Below, piece after piece: positions 32,402-41,616 of a DNA stretch of 64,000 bases. Within the stretch, counting starts at the first letter, position 1, and the number at the start of each line of letters is the position of its first letter. The stretch comes from Micromonospora yangpuensis (GTDB lineage: Bacteria; Actinomycetota; Actinomycetes; Mycobacteriales; Micromonosporaceae). The stretch covers positions 868,001-932,000 of the forward strand of contig NZ_FMIA01000002.1 of assembly GCF_900091615.1 (NCBI RefSeq), written 5' to 3'. Under the pieces are notes generated by a model. It was given only the letters and a program-made list of their open reading frames with translations. It was not told the origin of the DNA and did no database searches. The translations under genes and the position numbers were made by a program.

Positions 32402-33595
32402 TCACGAGGCGCCAATTTGCTCGGCGACACGACTTGTGTCGTGCCCGTTCGCGGTTCGCGGCACGGGTGGCCAGTACCGGCGGACGGTGCGCTCGGACCG
32501 GCCGATTCTGGTGGCGATCTCGGCTGGGTGCAGGGACGGGTCCTGGCGATGCCAGTAGGCCACGGCCCCGGCGGTGTCGGGCGGCACCTTTGCGCTGCTT
32601 GTGCCATCGTCCGGGTCGGAATTTCGACCCTGGCCTTCGATAGAGTCCAACTCAATCTCTTGGGCAGCGCCCGGAGGGTTGGCCGTGTCCTGCTCGTCGG
32701 GATTCTCGACCGGCGTGCCTGGAGAGCCGGTGGTGCCGGACCTGCTGATTCCAGACCGGTCCGTGGCGTGGTGAGAGGGGTCCGCACCCCGCAACGGCGG
32801 CGTGTGCGGGGACGGTATGGCGTCCTTACCGGTCTGGACGAGGTGAGCGTCCTCGTGGTCGCGTGTATCGTCCTGCGGCAGCTCAGGTGCAACTTCCTCG
32901 GTGTCGCGCGCATCGGTCGGCGCGTGCACGGTGGCGTCCGCATTCGAATGCTCGCCCTCGTCGCCGCGGATCGCAGCCTCCGGCCATTCCGTCGGCGATA
33001 CGTCGAAGCCTCGTAACGTCTGCGCTGCACGGGGCGGCCCTGATACGAGGGCCGGTGCCCTCAGGCTCGGCGATTCGGCCGTCGGGGTCGGCGTCTCCGT
33101 TGGCGTGGTGGCGGACTGCAGGCGGCCAACCTGACTGACGGAGGGGGTGCGGATCCGTCCAGCGATCTCGACCAGGCTGATGCTGGCTACGACGACGAGC
33201 CCGTCAACGGAGATGGGCAGCAGGTAGGAGGCGGCGACGCCAGTTTCGCCGTATCGGGCGGCGACGCCGACCATGTGCCAGTAACTCACCCAGGCGGCGA
33301 TGCCGGCGATGACGGCGGCGGCGATCAGCCGGGCGGCGGCCAGGCCGCGGCGATCTGCGGGGACGCGGGAGATGAGTTCGACGGTCAGCAGCAGTGCCAG
33401 CGGCGGCCACGCGGCGATGACCTGGCTGATGAGGTTCGGCCGGGCGTGTAGGACGTTCGCCGCGATCGACGCGGCGACGCCGAGGGCGAGCACGGCCCGC
33501 ACGGCCCACCGCAGCCGGATCAGGTGCCGCGTGTCGACCTCCGCTACCTCCGGGGTACGGGCGGAGGTGTGCCGGGGTAGCGGTGTGGCGGTCAT
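32402..33595 (-). CDS. DUF2637 membrane protein with C-terminal helix-turn-helix
   Basis: This encodes 397 aa. ATG 33595 overlaps the stop of the LysM-BTAD gene (ATGA). The N-terminal ~150 residues carry four transmembrane helices (about 30-48, 58-75, 90-108, 125-145), matching DUF2637, the SpdB-like family linked to plasmid spreading in actinomycetes. A long disordered Pro/Asp/Thr-rich segment follows. Residues about 345-375 (LHPAEIATRIGRSERTVRRYWP) form a clear helix-turn-helix. A membrane-tethered DNA-binding protein is implied. It is the final gene of the pilus operon. Confidence 0.75.
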   Translation of the reverse strand: MTATPLPRHTSARTPEVAEVDTRHLIRLRWAVRAVLALGVAASIAANVLHARPNLISQVIAAWPPLALLLTVELISRVPADRRGLAAARLIAAAVIAGIAAWVSYWHMVGVAARYGETGVAASYLLPISVDGLVVVASISLVEIAGRIRTPSVSQVGRLQSATTPTETPTPTAESPSLRAPALVSGPPRAAQTLRGFDVSPTEWPEAAIRGDEGEHSNADATVHAPTDARDTEEVAPELPQDDTRDHEDAHLVQTGKDAIPSPHTPPLRGADPSHHATDRSGISRSGTTGSPGTPVENPDEQDTANPPGAAQEIELDSIEGQGRNSDPDDGTSSAKVPPDTAGAVAYWHRQDPSLHPAEIATRIGRSERTVRRYWPPVPRTANGHDTSRVAEQIGAS

Positions 33596-36500
33596 GCGGC
33601 AGCTCCGTCACCGGGCCGGGGCGCCGGCCGCAGGTCTGGTCGGCGGGCGGGACGCTGGACCTGGGCGACCAACTCGTCGGCCAAGGCGATGGTGTCGTCG
33701 CTGGGTTCGGCGTCGATCTCGCCGAGGGCGCGGGTCAGGGCGCGGCGCAGGCTGCGGATGGCGTCGAGGTGCCCGAGCGCGGCGCGGGCCCGCATCGCCT
33801 GCTGGTACAGCTCTTCCGCGTACAGGTTGTGGCCGATCGCGGCGTCCAGGACGGTGAGCTGCTCGGCGGGGTTGTCGGTGAGGGCGTCGGCGAGGGCGAG
33901 GTAGGCATCAAGTGCCTGCTGCCGGACGGCTTCGCGGTAGGGCTCGATCCATTCGTAGTCGGCGCCGTCGGCCAGGTGTCCGCGGTAGGTGTCGACCGCG
34001 CGGCGTAGCGCGGCGAGGCGCTCGGTTGGGTCGGTGGCCTGGTTGGCGTCGCGGATCGCGGCGCGCATGCGCCACAGGTCCACGTCGACGGCGTCGCGGT
34101 TGAGGACGTACCGCTGGTGGGGGTGGGTGAGGTAGGTGCCGCGTCCTGCGGTGCGGCGCATGATGGTGCGCAGGTCGGACACGTAGGTGTAGAGCCGGCC
34201 GGGTGCTTTGTTGGCGGGGGCGTCGGGGAGCAGGTCGTCGAGGATCGCCTCGGCGGAGGCGTCGCCGTCGTGCACGGCCAGGTAGACGAGCACTTCGAGG
34301 GATTTCTTGCGCAGCGTCGGCCCTGGCGGCACGTCGACGATCGCGGCGGTGCCCAGGACGGAGACCTGCACCCTCCCGTGGCTGGTCTCCTGGCTTTTCT
34401 CGGCCGCGCCGTCGGTGTCCGGTTCCTCCACGGCGGGCGGGGGCGCACCGTCGCGGGCAGTGTCCGCGCCGCCGGCATGGGCGTCGGTGGGCGGAGCTGC
34501 CTGGGTGGCCGGGGCGGTCTCGCTGCTGGCGCTGCCCGCTGTTGTTGTCGGGGCGGCGGGCACGGGCTCCGGGCCGGATGCCGGCAGGTGGTCACCCTCG
34601 CGGACGGGGACGTCGGCTGGCGCCGGCTCGGTGTCGGGAGAAGGTTGCGCATCGGGTGCGGCGTTCGTGGCCTGGGCGGTGGTGACGGGTTCGATCGGGG
34701 CGGGAGCCTGCGGCTGGCCGGTGTGGGATTCGGCGAGGGTGACGAGCAGGTCGCTGGTCTCGGACGGGGTGAGGACGGCCAGTCGGCCGATGTCGGCCGG
34801 GTGGCCACCGTGGCGGGAGCCTTCCCCCTGGGCGCGGCTCGTGGTGCCGTCTTCGGCGACGACGACGGTGTCGCCGTCGGGCCATGCGCCCAGCAGCACG
34901 CCGTGGATGTCAAGGCGCTGGCCCTGGGCGAGGAGCGCGGCGATACGGGTGCGCTGGTGGCGGGTGTCGGCGTCGGCCAGCAGCAGGACTGGCGGCATCG
35001 GCTCCCCGGTCGGGTCCGCCGCGCGGGCCTCGGCGGCGGTGTCGACCTCGTGGGCGTAGGCGATGCGGCTGCGGTGCAGGGTCTGCGCCTCGAGCAGGTC
35101 GAGTGCCTCGTCCAGGCCACCGGTGACGGTCAGCCGCGGGGTGCGGGGCAGCGCGACGGCACCGGCGCCGAGCAGCGTCGCCGCGGTCGCTGATGGCATG
35201 ACCAGCCAGGTGCGGTCTTCTGGTGCGTCGAGGCCCCCGGCGGCCAGGGCGGCGGCCATGAACCCGCGGGCGGCGGCCTCCGCGCCGGGACCGGTGAGCC
35301 CCAGGCCGGCAGGCGGCCAGACCGCGGCGAGCGGGTGCGCCAGCGACGGCACCACCGGGCGGAGCGCAGTGTCGTCTCCTGCGCGCGGGTCCGCGGCAGG
35401 CGCCGGCTTTCCGTGGTCGTCCTCGTCGTCGAGACCGGCGTCGTCGAGGGCGCCGTTCTGGTCGTGCCGCCCGGCGATCTCCGGACGATCGTCGTCGAGC
35501 AGGCCGGCGTCCTGATCGGAGGTGTCAGGGCTGTCCGGTACGGAGGCGTTGTCGTCCGCTTCGGTGCCGTCGGGGTCGGTGAACAGCCCGAGGTCGTCAT
35601 CCGGACCGTCGAGGCTGGCCGGGTCGGTGGGGGTCGTGGTGGCGTGGCGCAGGCGTCGGCGGATCTGGTTCACCACGGGCGGCATGGGCGCCACGTCGGG
35701 GTCGTCCAGGCGCAGGTCGGCCGACACGGGCCGGCGGGTGTAGCGGCGGCGGCGGTGGGCCCAGACGAGGGCGACGGCCGCGAGGATCGCGGCAACGAGC
35801 CCGGCGTCGAGCCAGCTGCCGGTGCCGAGTGAGACACCGGGTGACGCCTCCGTTTGCGGCCCGGGTGTCTGCTGCCCGTTGACCGAGGGGCGGGGCGTCG
35901 TCGAGCCTCCGGAGGCCGACGGCTGCTCAGCGGGCGCGGTGGAGACCGGCGGCGAGGGGACGTGGACTATGCCGTCATCACCGTCGTGCGGTGCCGGGGT
36001 GGTGGAGCCTGTCGGCGGTCTCGCGGACGGCGCGTCGGGTGGCGGCTGGGTGGGTTGGTTGGGTGTCGGCGGGGGCGCGGTGGTGCCGGTTCCCGGCTGT
36101 TCGGGGCCTGCCGCCGGCGGCTCGGCGGGTGGCGGGGTCCGGGGTGTGCCGGCTGGTGGTGTGGCGTCGTCGGGCAGTTCCAAGGTCCAGCCGGGATAGA
36201 TCAGGTTCGGGTTGGTGAGGGTGCCGCCGACGTCGCGGAAGTGGGTGCCCCGGTTGAGGGCGAAGATCTCCGGCCACCGGTTGGCGTCGCCGAGCCACTG
36301 CTGGGCGATCTTCGACAGGGTGTCCCCGCGCCGCACCTCGCATGTGTAGGTCTGGCCGGACGACACAAGCGTTACGTGGCCCGCTACCAGCCGCGCCGGC
36401 ACCGGATCCCTCATGTCCGGCAGGGCGGACGTCGACACGGCTGCCTGCCAGGCCTGCGTGTGGTGCCCGTCCGTGGTCACCAGCCGCATGGTGCTGCTGG

Positions 36501-36990
36501 GCACGGCGGTCGCCGTAGCCGTAGCCGGAGCGGTGGCGTTGGTGTGGGTGGTTGTCGCCTGCGCTGGCTGGGTGAGGGTCGGTGCGGCCTGGGCGGCGGT
36601 GGCGAGGACGCCGCCGCTGATGGCGGCCACCAGGATGGCGGCGAGCCCGCGGGCCGGCGCGATGGCTCGGGGTTGCGGCAGGCGGATGCCCGTGGCGGTT
36701 TCGGCGACCTCGGCGATCAGCGACCAGATGAACGCCGCCCACGCCGCCCAGAGCAGGCAGACGAGGGCGTTGCCGAGCATGGCGTCGGTCAGCGGTGAGG
36801 TGAGGGCGGTGCCGACGTCCTGCCAGGTGGGGACCTCGCGGGGTAGCGGCCAGCCGACGTATCGGATGAGCGCGTACGGCACGCCGGCGGTGAGCAGCAC
36901 CAGGATCCCGAGTCCGGCCAGCCGGCGGGCGGTGGCGCCGAGGAATGCGAACACTGGGGCTCCCGGTCGTGGCGTGGCGGTCCTGGTCAA
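33592..36990 (-). CDS. LysM and BTAD multidomain protein (1132 aa)
   Basis: ATG 36990 overlaps the TadG-like stop. Three N-terminal hydrophobic segments (about 13-35, 72-98, 115-135) are followed by a LysM domain at about 220-275 (YTCEVRRGDTLSKIAQQWLG, then NPNLIYPGWTLELP). A Pro/Thr-rich stretch, another transmembrane helix (about 398-418) and a large middle domain follow. The C-terminal ~230 residues form a bacterial transcriptional activator domain (BTAD), starting at VQVSVLGTAAIVD and containing RLYTYVSDLRTIMRR and tetratricopeptide-like helices. Unlike SARP regulators, it couples this to peptidoglycan binding. Proteins of this type accompany Tad loci in actinobacteria. The role is unknown. 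Confidence 0.8.
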   Translation of the reverse strand: MTRTATPRPGAPVFAFLGATARRLAGLGILVLLTAGVPYALIRYVGWPLPREVPTWQDVGTALTSPLTDAMLGNALVCLLWAAWAAFIWSLIAEVAETATGIRLPQPRAIAPARGLAAILVAAISGGVLATAAQAAPTLTQPAQATTTHTNATAPATATATAVPSSTMRLVTTDGHHTQAWQAAVSTSALPDMRDPVPARLVAGHVTLVSSGQTYTCEVRRGDTLSKIAQQWLGDANRWPEIFALNRGTHFRDVGGTLTNPNLIYPGWTLELPDDATPPAGTPRTPPPAEPPAAGPEQPGTGTTAPPPTPNQPTQPPPDAPSARPPTGSTTPAPHDGDDGIVHVPSPPVSTAPAEQPSASGGSTTPRPSVNGQQTPGPQTEASPGVSLGTGSWLDAGLVAAILAAVALVWAHRRRRYTRRPVSADLRLDDPDVAPMPPVVNQIRRRLRHATTTPTDPASLDGPDDDLGLFTDPDGTEADDNASVPDSPDTSDQDAGLLDDDRPEIAGRHDQNGALDDAGLDDEDDHGKPAPAADPRAGDDTALRPVVPSLAHPLAAVWPPAGLGLTGPGAEAAARGFMAAALAAGGLDAPEDRTWLVMPSATAATLLGAGAVALPRTPRLTVTGGLDEALDLLEAQTLHRSRIAYAHEVDTAAEARAADPTGEPMPPVLLLADADTRHQRTRIAALLAQGQRLDIHGVLLGAWPDGDTVVVAEDGTTSRAQGEGSRHGGHPADIGRLAVLTPSETSDLLVTLAESHTGQPQAPAPIEPVTTAQATNAAPDAQPSPDTEPAPADVPVREGDHLPASGPEPVPAAPTTTAGSASSETAPATQAAPPTDAHAGGADTARDGAPPPAVEEPDTDGAAEKSQETSHGRVQVSVLGTAAIVDVPPGPTLRKKSLEVLVYLAVHDGDASAEAILDDLLPDAPANKAPGRLYTYVSDLRTIMRRTAGRGTYLTHPHQRYVLNRDAVDVDLWRMRAAIRDANQATDPTERLAALRRAVDTYRGHLADGADYEWIEPYREAVRQQALDAYLALADALTDNPAEQLTVLDAAIGHNLYAEELYQQAMRARAALGHLDAIRSLRRALTRALGEIDAEPSDDTIALADELVAQVQRPARRPDLRPAPRPGDGAAA

Positions 36991-37433
36991 TTCGGTGCGG
37001 TAACGCCGGTCAGAGGGCTGGCGGTCGCAGTCGCGGACACCGGCAGGGCGCTGATCCCGACGAGGTGCAGCAGCTGCGTGGGCCGGGTGCCGCTGATGGT
37101 GACGGTGACGGCGGTGGGGGTGGCGGACGCGGTGACCTGCCCGTCGACGCCGGCCTGTTGGGCGAAGCTCCGCGCGGCTGCGGCGGCCTGGGCGGGCTGG
37201 AGCTGGACAGTGCCGGTGGCCCGGTAGGTGGCAAGGTCAATCTCGCGGGCGCCTGCCCGGGCGGCGCCCTGTGCGACGTCGAGGAGCCGCACCTTGTCCG
37301 ACATGCCCAGGCCCAGGTCGAGCACCAGGCCGGCGAGGATGAGGACGAGAACGACGCCGAAGATCGTCCACGGGGTGATCTGGCCGCGGTCGTCGTGGCG
37401 GGCCTGCCGCAGGCGGGTACGCAGCCGGTTCAT
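36987..37433 (-). CDS. TadG-like pilus assembly protein
   Basis: This encodes 148 aa from ATG 37433, which overlaps the preceding stop. The N-terminus RHDDRGQITPWTIFGVVLVL has a prepilin-like Gly followed by a hydrophobic helix (about 22-42), but the usual Glu at +5 is absent (Trp instead). The rest is a small extracytoplasmic domain with LQPAQAAAAARSFAQQAG. Members of this family are Tad-locus minor pseudopilins or membrane subunits, also annotated as Flp pilus-assembly TadG-like. Its place directly after two TadE-like genes supports the call. Confidence 0.7.
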   Translation of the reverse strand: MNRLRTRLRQARHDDRGQITPWTIFGVVLVLILAGLVLDLGLGMSDKVRLLDVAQGAARAGAREIDLATYRATGTVQLQPAQAAAAARSFAQQAGVDGQVTASATPTAVTVTISGTRPTQLLHLVGISALPVSATATASPLTGVTAPN

Positions 37434-37897
37434 GGCGCCGTTGTCCCGCGGTAGGTGTCGAGGGGCTGGTGGGAGGTGCCGCGGATGGTGATGGTGCCGG
37501 GCAGGCCGAGGCCGTAGAGGTCTTCGAGGCGGACGGTGCACGCCACGGTGGCGCTGACCTGCCCGCCGGGGACGAACGCGCCGGCGTCGACGGTGACGTT
37601 GGACGGCTGGCAGGTGAAGGCCCGCCCAGCCAGGGTCGCGGAGGCGCCGTCGGCACCTGCGGCGCGGGCCTCGCCGGGGGTGTGGGCGAGGGACGCCTGG
37701 CGGGCCGCGGCGGCGGCGGCGGAGTTGACGTCGATGGCGGCCGAGGCCAGGCGCAGGCACGCCACCACCGCGAGGGCGGCCAGGACCATCAGCGGTACGT
37801 AGCTCAGCGCCATCTCGACGCTGACCGAACCGCAGTCTCCCCGCAGCCGAGGCACCCGGCGGCGTGGGTGTCGGCTGCGGCGCTGCTCGCGGGTCAC
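37430..37897 (-). CDS. TadE-like minor pilin
   Basis: This encodes 155 aa. GTG 37897 is preceded by AAGGAGC and overlaps the upstream stop. The N-terminus has the prepilin cleavage pattern CGSVSVEMALSYVPLMVLAA: Gly, then Glu at +5, then a hydrophobic helix. The mature part contains a second AAAAAARQASLA stretch typical of TadE proteins and a Cys pair in CQPS and VACT. It is cleaved by the prepilin peptidase and assists Tad pilus assembly. Second of two adjacent TadE-like genes. Confidence 0.8.
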   Translation of the reverse strand: MTREQRRSRHPRRRVPRLRGDCGSVSVEMALSYVPLMVLAALAVVACLRLASAAIDVNSAAAAAARQASLAHTPGEARAAGADGASATLAGRAFTCQPSNVTVDAGAFVPGGQVSATVACTVRLEDLYGLGLPGTITIRGTSHQPLDTYRGTTAP

Positions 37898-38346
37898 GTC
37901 GAGGCTCCTTCCACTCCAGGCGGCGAGGGGGCCAGCGACAGGGTCGAGGGGCGGAAACGCTCGACTGGGGCGCTGGCCTGCGTGCTGACCTGCAGACGTA
38001 GGAACGGCACGACGGCGGGAACCCGCCCTGCCACGGCCACGGTGGCGGTGTCGGCGGTGCGGGTGACCGACACGCGCGGGTCGACGACGACCTGCCCGGC
38101 GACCTGGCGGAGCACCTCGGTGGCGTCGGCGCGGCCGGCGGCGGTGGTGCCGCCGGACACTCTGGTGGTCTGCAGGGCGTGGTTCGCGGCGTGCTGGACG
38201 CCGAGTTGGGCCAGGGCCCACAGGGCGAACTGCACGCCGACGAGGACAAGCAGGAACAGCAGGGGCGCGTAGAGGACCACCTCGGTGGTGACCGACCCGC
38301 GGTCACCACCGAGCCGGCGTCGCCTGCCTCGTCGCGTGCGGTGCAT
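37894..38346 (-). CDS. tadE: TadE-like minor pilin
   Basis: This encodes 150 aa, ATG 38346. It carries DRGSVTTEVVLYAPLLFLLVL: a cleavage Gly with Glu at +5 and a hydrophobic helix, as in TadE/TadF pseudopilins. The conserved AANHALQTTRVSGG segment follows the helix. It begins 2 bp after the Flp pilin stop and overlaps the next gene, so it is translationally linked to both. TadE is a minor pilus component required for assembly. Confidence 0.85.
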   Translation of the reverse strand: MHRTRRGRRRRLGGDRGSVTTEVVLYAPLLFLLVLVGVQFALWALAQLGVQHAANHALQTTRVSGGTTAAGRADATEVLRQVAGQVVVDPRVSVTRTADTATVAVAGRVPAVVPFLRLQVSTQASAPVERFRPSTLSLAPSPPGVEGAST

Positions 38347-38348
38347 GG

Positions 38349-38555
38349 CTAGAGGTTGATTCCGGTGATCTTAGTGATGATCTTGCCTTGGAAGATGGCG
38401 TAGACGGCCAGGACGAGGGTGACGAGCAGGGCGATCCACATGACCTTCTCGGTGGTCTCGCTGCCCCGGTCGCCGGAGTCGCGCAGCCGGCGGGCCCGGT
38501 CGACGAGGGTGAGGTGTGCCAGGGTCAGCAGGGCCATCAGCTTGCTGGGGTGCAC
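38349..38555 (-). CDS. flp: Flp-type major pilin
   Basis: This encodes 68 aa. GTG 38555 follows AAGGAG. The sequence DRGSETTEKVMWIALLVTLV has a cleavage Gly, Glu at +5 and a hydrophobic helix; the mature pilin is about 39 residues, in the normal range for Flp pilins. Its own SD and a 27-bp gap from tadC allow high expression. It is the structural subunit of the Tad pilus. Same cleavage pattern as the two TadE-like proteins next to it. Confidence 0.8.
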   Translation of the reverse strand: MHPSKLMALLTLAHLTLVDRARRLRDSGDRGSETTEKVMWIALLVTLVLAVYAIFQGKIITKITGINL

Positions 38556-38582
38556 GGCGTTTCTCCTTCTGGTGTGTCGGGG

Positions 38583-39455
38583 TCAGAAGCTGTCCACGGC
38601 GGTGACAGCCGGGTAGAGGAGGAACAGCATGTAGGCGGCGGCCAAGAGCATGACCGGCATAGACATGCGCTCGGTGGCGGAGTTGGCCCGGGCCTCCAGG
38701 GCGGCGGCCTGGTGGGCGCGCAGGGTGGCGGCGCGGATGGTGAGGGAGTCGCGGATACGGGCGCCTTCGGTGCCGGCGAGACTCATCGTCGCGGCGAGTT
38801 CCTGCAGTTCGACGACGCCGGTGTCCTCGCCGAGCTGGCCGAGGGCCTGCCAGGGCGGGATGCGCAACAGCCGGGCGGTGGCCACTGCACGGTTCAGGCG
38901 TCCGGCGGCCCAGCCGTGAGTGTCGGCGCAGGCGTCGTCGAGGGCTTGTTCGAGACCGGCGCCGCCGGCGAGGGAGATGACGACGAGATCGAGCACGGCG
39001 GACAGGGCGTAGCGCAGCTCGTCGCGGCGCCGCTGCGCCTCGGCGTGCACGGTGGTCTCGGCCAGCCACCAGCCGCCGGCCGCACCCGCCAGCGACGCCC
39101 ACAGCGGCATGCCGGCGGCGAAGCTGACCCCGCCGGAGGCGAGGACGGCCATCGCGACCGGGGGCAGCAGCAGGCCGGCGATCACCGCGAGGGCCTGGTC
39201 TGCCAAGTGGGTGGCGGTCGGCCGTTGCAGGACGGCGAGGTCGGCGCGCATCCGCTGCCGGGGCAGGCCGAGGGCACGCAGGGGCGCGGCGAGCAGCCGA
39301 GTCCTTGCCCCCACCGGTTCTTCCGAGGCAGCCGGGGTGCGGCGCAGAGCGTCGAGGGCCTGAGCGAGGCTGGGGCGGGCGGGATGCAGGCCGGTGCCGG
39401 CCAGGACCAGGCCGAGGCCGGCGACGACGCCGCACGCCACCACGAAAGCGGCCAT
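38583..39455 (-). CDS. tadC: TadC-like pilus membrane protein
   Basis: This encodes 290 aa from ATG 39455, which overlaps the TadB stop (ATGA). The type II secretion F-like core is recognisable: AVLDLVVISLAGGAGLEQALDDA, then WQALGQLGEDTGVVELQELA and an LAGTEGARIRDSL motif, with C-terminal transmembrane helix MPVMLLAAAYMLFLLYPAV. Additional helices lie at about 3-20 and 85-125. TadB and TadC form the inner-membrane platform on which the TadA ATPase acts. Confidence 0.85.
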   Translation of the reverse strand: MAAFVVACGVVAGLGLVLAGTGLHPARPSLAQALDALRRTPAASEEPVGARTRLLAAPLRALGLPRQRMRADLAVLQRPTATHLADQALAVIAGLLLPPVAMAVLASGGVSFAAGMPLWASLAGAAGGWWLAETTVHAEAQRRRDELRYALSAVLDLVVISLAGGAGLEQALDDACADTHGWAAGRLNRAVATARLLRIPPWQALGQLGEDTGVVELQELAATMSLAGTEGARIRDSLTIRAATLRAHQAAALEARANSATERMSMPVMLLAAAYMLFLLYPAVTAVDSF

Positions 39456-40303
39456 CACGCCACCTGCCCGAGCTGGTCGGCCGAGAGCACCCGTGGCGGT
39501 TGCGGCACGCGGGAGGCGCGGGCCAGCCACCAGAACCCGCCGGCGAACACCGCCCCGACGACAAGGAGCACGAGCTGCCCGGTGACGCTGCGGTACGGGG
39601 CGAGGAACCCGCGGTTGAGCAGGATCAGCCCGGCGACCATCGCCACCGACGTGCCGGTGATCACCCGGGCGGCCGTGCGGGTCGCGGCCCGTTTGGTGGC
39701 CACCCGCATCCGGATGCCGGCGAGCTCACGGGCGGTGGCGGCGAGGCTGGTCAGGCACTGGGACAGTTGCCCGCCGTGGTAGCCGGCGGCCTGCGTCAGG
39801 GCGCGCACGACGAGGTCGGCGGTGGGGTCGGCGAGGTCGGCGGCGAACGCGCGCAGCGCGTCGGGCAGCCGCGCACCACCGCGCACCGCCCCCGCGAGGG
39901 CCTGCACCTGAGGGCGGATGGGCTGGGGGGTAACAGGGGCGGTGGCGGTGATGGCCTGCTCCAGGCCGGCGGCCGAGGACAAGGTGTCGCGCAGCAGCTC
40001 AGCCCAGGTGGCGATCGCCTCGATCCGGGCGATCGCGCGAGTGTGCTCCCGGTCGGGACCGAGGACGCGGGGCAGCGCCCACACCGCGGCGGCGGTCAGC
40101 AGCGCCGCGACCGGCCAACGGGTCGCCGCCGCGGCGGCGAATCCAGCGACGATGGCCGCGAGGAGCCGGGTGCGGTCGGCCGACGTCCACCGTTGCCGTG
40201 TCCGGGTGGTCGGGATGCCGGGTGGGCGGCGGCGTAGCCCGTCGGCGACGAGGATCAGGCCGGCGGCGCAGCCCAGGCCGAGCAGGATCGGCAGCAGGTC
40301 CAT
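39455..40303 (-). CDS. tadB: TadB-like pilus membrane protein
   Basis: This encodes 282 aa from ATG 40303 (MDLLPILLGLG); GTG at 40309 overlapping the TadA stop is an equal alternative and adds 2 residues. Transmembrane helices lie near 3-20, 47-80, 210-225 and 235-255. The platform motif reads AELLRDTLSSAAGLEQAI and later ALTQAAGYHGGQLSQCLTSLA. It pairs with TadC to form the pilus platform. Typical length for TadB without the extra N-terminal domain. Confidence 0.85.
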   Translation of the reverse strand: MDLLPILLGLGCAAGLILVADGLRRRPPGIPTTRTRQRWTSADRTRLLAAIVAGFAAAAATRWPVAALLTAAAVWALPRVLGPDREHTRAIARIEAIATWAELLRDTLSSAAGLEQAITATAPVTPQPIRPQVQALAGAVRGGARLPDALRAFAADLADPTADLVVRALTQAAGYHGGQLSQCLTSLAATARELAGIRMRVATKRAATRTAARVITGTSVAMVAGLILLNRGFLAPYRSVTGQLVLLVVGAVFAGGFWWLARASRVPQPPRVLSADQLGQVA

Positions 40304-40305
40304 GC

Positions 40306-41616
40306 TCACCACCGGTCCCGGACGAGGAGGTCGGGTTTGAGGCCGGCGGCGGTGAGCTCGTCGAGGGTGTCGGCGCGAATCGGCGCGGCGGGGACGGCGC
40401 GCCGGTCGGGGCCAGGGCGGTAGATCTCGTTGGAGGGGACCTGGGTGCCGTCGGTCTCCAGGACCTGGCGGATGGACGACACCACCCGGGTGCCGTCAGT
40501 GGCGACGTCCAGGTGGACGACGAAGTCGACGGCCTGGCCGATGAGCACGTTCGCCGCGTCGAAGGTCAGCTTCTCCGGCGCCTGCATGACGTACATGGCC
40601 AGCCGGGTCAGCGCCTGCTTACTGGAGGAGGCGTGCAGGGTGCACATGCTGCCGTCGTTGCCCTGCGACATAGCCAGGAGCATGGGTACGGCCTCGGCGC
40701 CGCGGGTCTCGCCGACGATGACCCGGTCCGGGCGCATCCGCAGGCCCCAACGCACCATCGTGGACATGTCGATGCCACCGACGCCTTCCAGGTTCGGTTC
40801 CCGCTGCTGCAGAGCGGTGGTGTTCGGGTGGGCGTCGCTGTCCTCGTCAAGACCGAGTTCGTAGGCGTCCTCGACGGTGACGATCCGCTCGTGCGGGCTG
40901 ATCGCGCCGGCGGCGGCGCGCAGCATGGTGGTCTTGCCGACGCCGACACCTCCGCAGATCACGATGTTCTTGCGCGCCCGCACCAGCGCCCGGATGAGTT
41001 CCCGCAACCCCACCGTGATCTCCCCGCGGTGCAGCAGGTCGTCCAGGGTCACCCGGTGCAGGGTGTTGCGGCGGATCGACAGCGAGGGCCGTTTCGCTAC
41101 CGCCATCACGGCGAACAGGCGTTGCCCGCCGGGCAGCCGCAGCGACAGGCCCGGCGAACCGCGGTCGAAGCGGCGCTCCTCCTGCCCGCTGCGCGCCGCC
41201 GCAACCCGCACCAGGTCGACCAGGTCGTCGTCGGAGGCGGCGACCGGCGGCACTCGCTGCACCCGCCCGTCGGTGGTGCGGATCCACACGTTGTCGCAGC
41301 CGTTGGCGAAGATGTCCTCCACCCGCGGGTCGTCGATCAACATCTGCAAGCCGCCCAGGCCGGTGAAGCTGTCCCGCAACGCCCGCGCCAAGGCCGCCTC
41401 GGCCTGCGGAGTGAGCGGGACACGGCCGGCGGAGATGTCCTCGCGGGCGTGGACGACGAGTTCCTCCGCGATGTATCCCGCGATCACCGCGTGCCGCTCG
41501 CCGTCGGGAAGTTGCGCGCCGTGCGCGGCAAGGCGGTCGCTGACCCGGGCCCGCAGCCGCGCCACCACCTCCGGCGGCGCCGCCGTCGTGCCGCCGTTCA
41601 GGGTCGGGGCGGTCAC
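40306..41616 (-). CDS. tadA: TadA/CpaF pilus ATPase
   Basis: This encodes 436 aa. GTG 41616 overlaps the upstream stop (GTGA). The secretion ATPase core is clear: LQMLIDDPRVEDIFANGCDN in the N-terminal domain, RKNIVICGGVGVGKTTMLRA as Walker A at about 215-230, the Asp box IVTVEDAYELGLDEDSDAH, Walker B DRVIVGETRGAEA and the His box CTLHASSSKQALTRL. It is the hexameric motor for Tad pilus extension, and possibly retraction. Length and motif order are normal for CpaF. Confidence 0.95.
   Translation of the reverse strand: MTAPTLNGGTTAAPPEVVARLRARVSDRLAAHGAQLPDGERHAVIAGYIAEELVVHAREDISAGRVPLTPQAEAALARALRDSFTGLGGLQMLIDDPRVEDIFANGCDNVWIRTTDGRVQRVPPVAASDDDLVDLVRVAAARSGQEERRFDRGSPGLSLRLPGGQRLFAVMAVAKRPSLSIRRNTLHRVTLDDLLHRGEITVGLRELIRALVRARKNIVICGGVGVGKTTMLRAAAGAISPHERIVTVEDAYELGLDEDSDAHPNTTALQQREPNLEGVGGIDMSTMVRWGLRMRPDRVIVGETRGAEAVPMLLAMSQGNDGSMCTLHASSSKQALTRLAMYVMQAPEKLTFDAANVLIGQAVDFVVHLDVATDGTRVVSSIRQVLETDGTQVPSNEIYRPGPDRRAVPAAPIRADTLDELTAAGLKPDLLVRDRW

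Noticed and set aside
33583..36798. Long plus-strand frames opposite the LysM-BTAD gene
   Set aside because: Gly/Arg/Val-rich antisense frames mirroring codon bias of the true gene.
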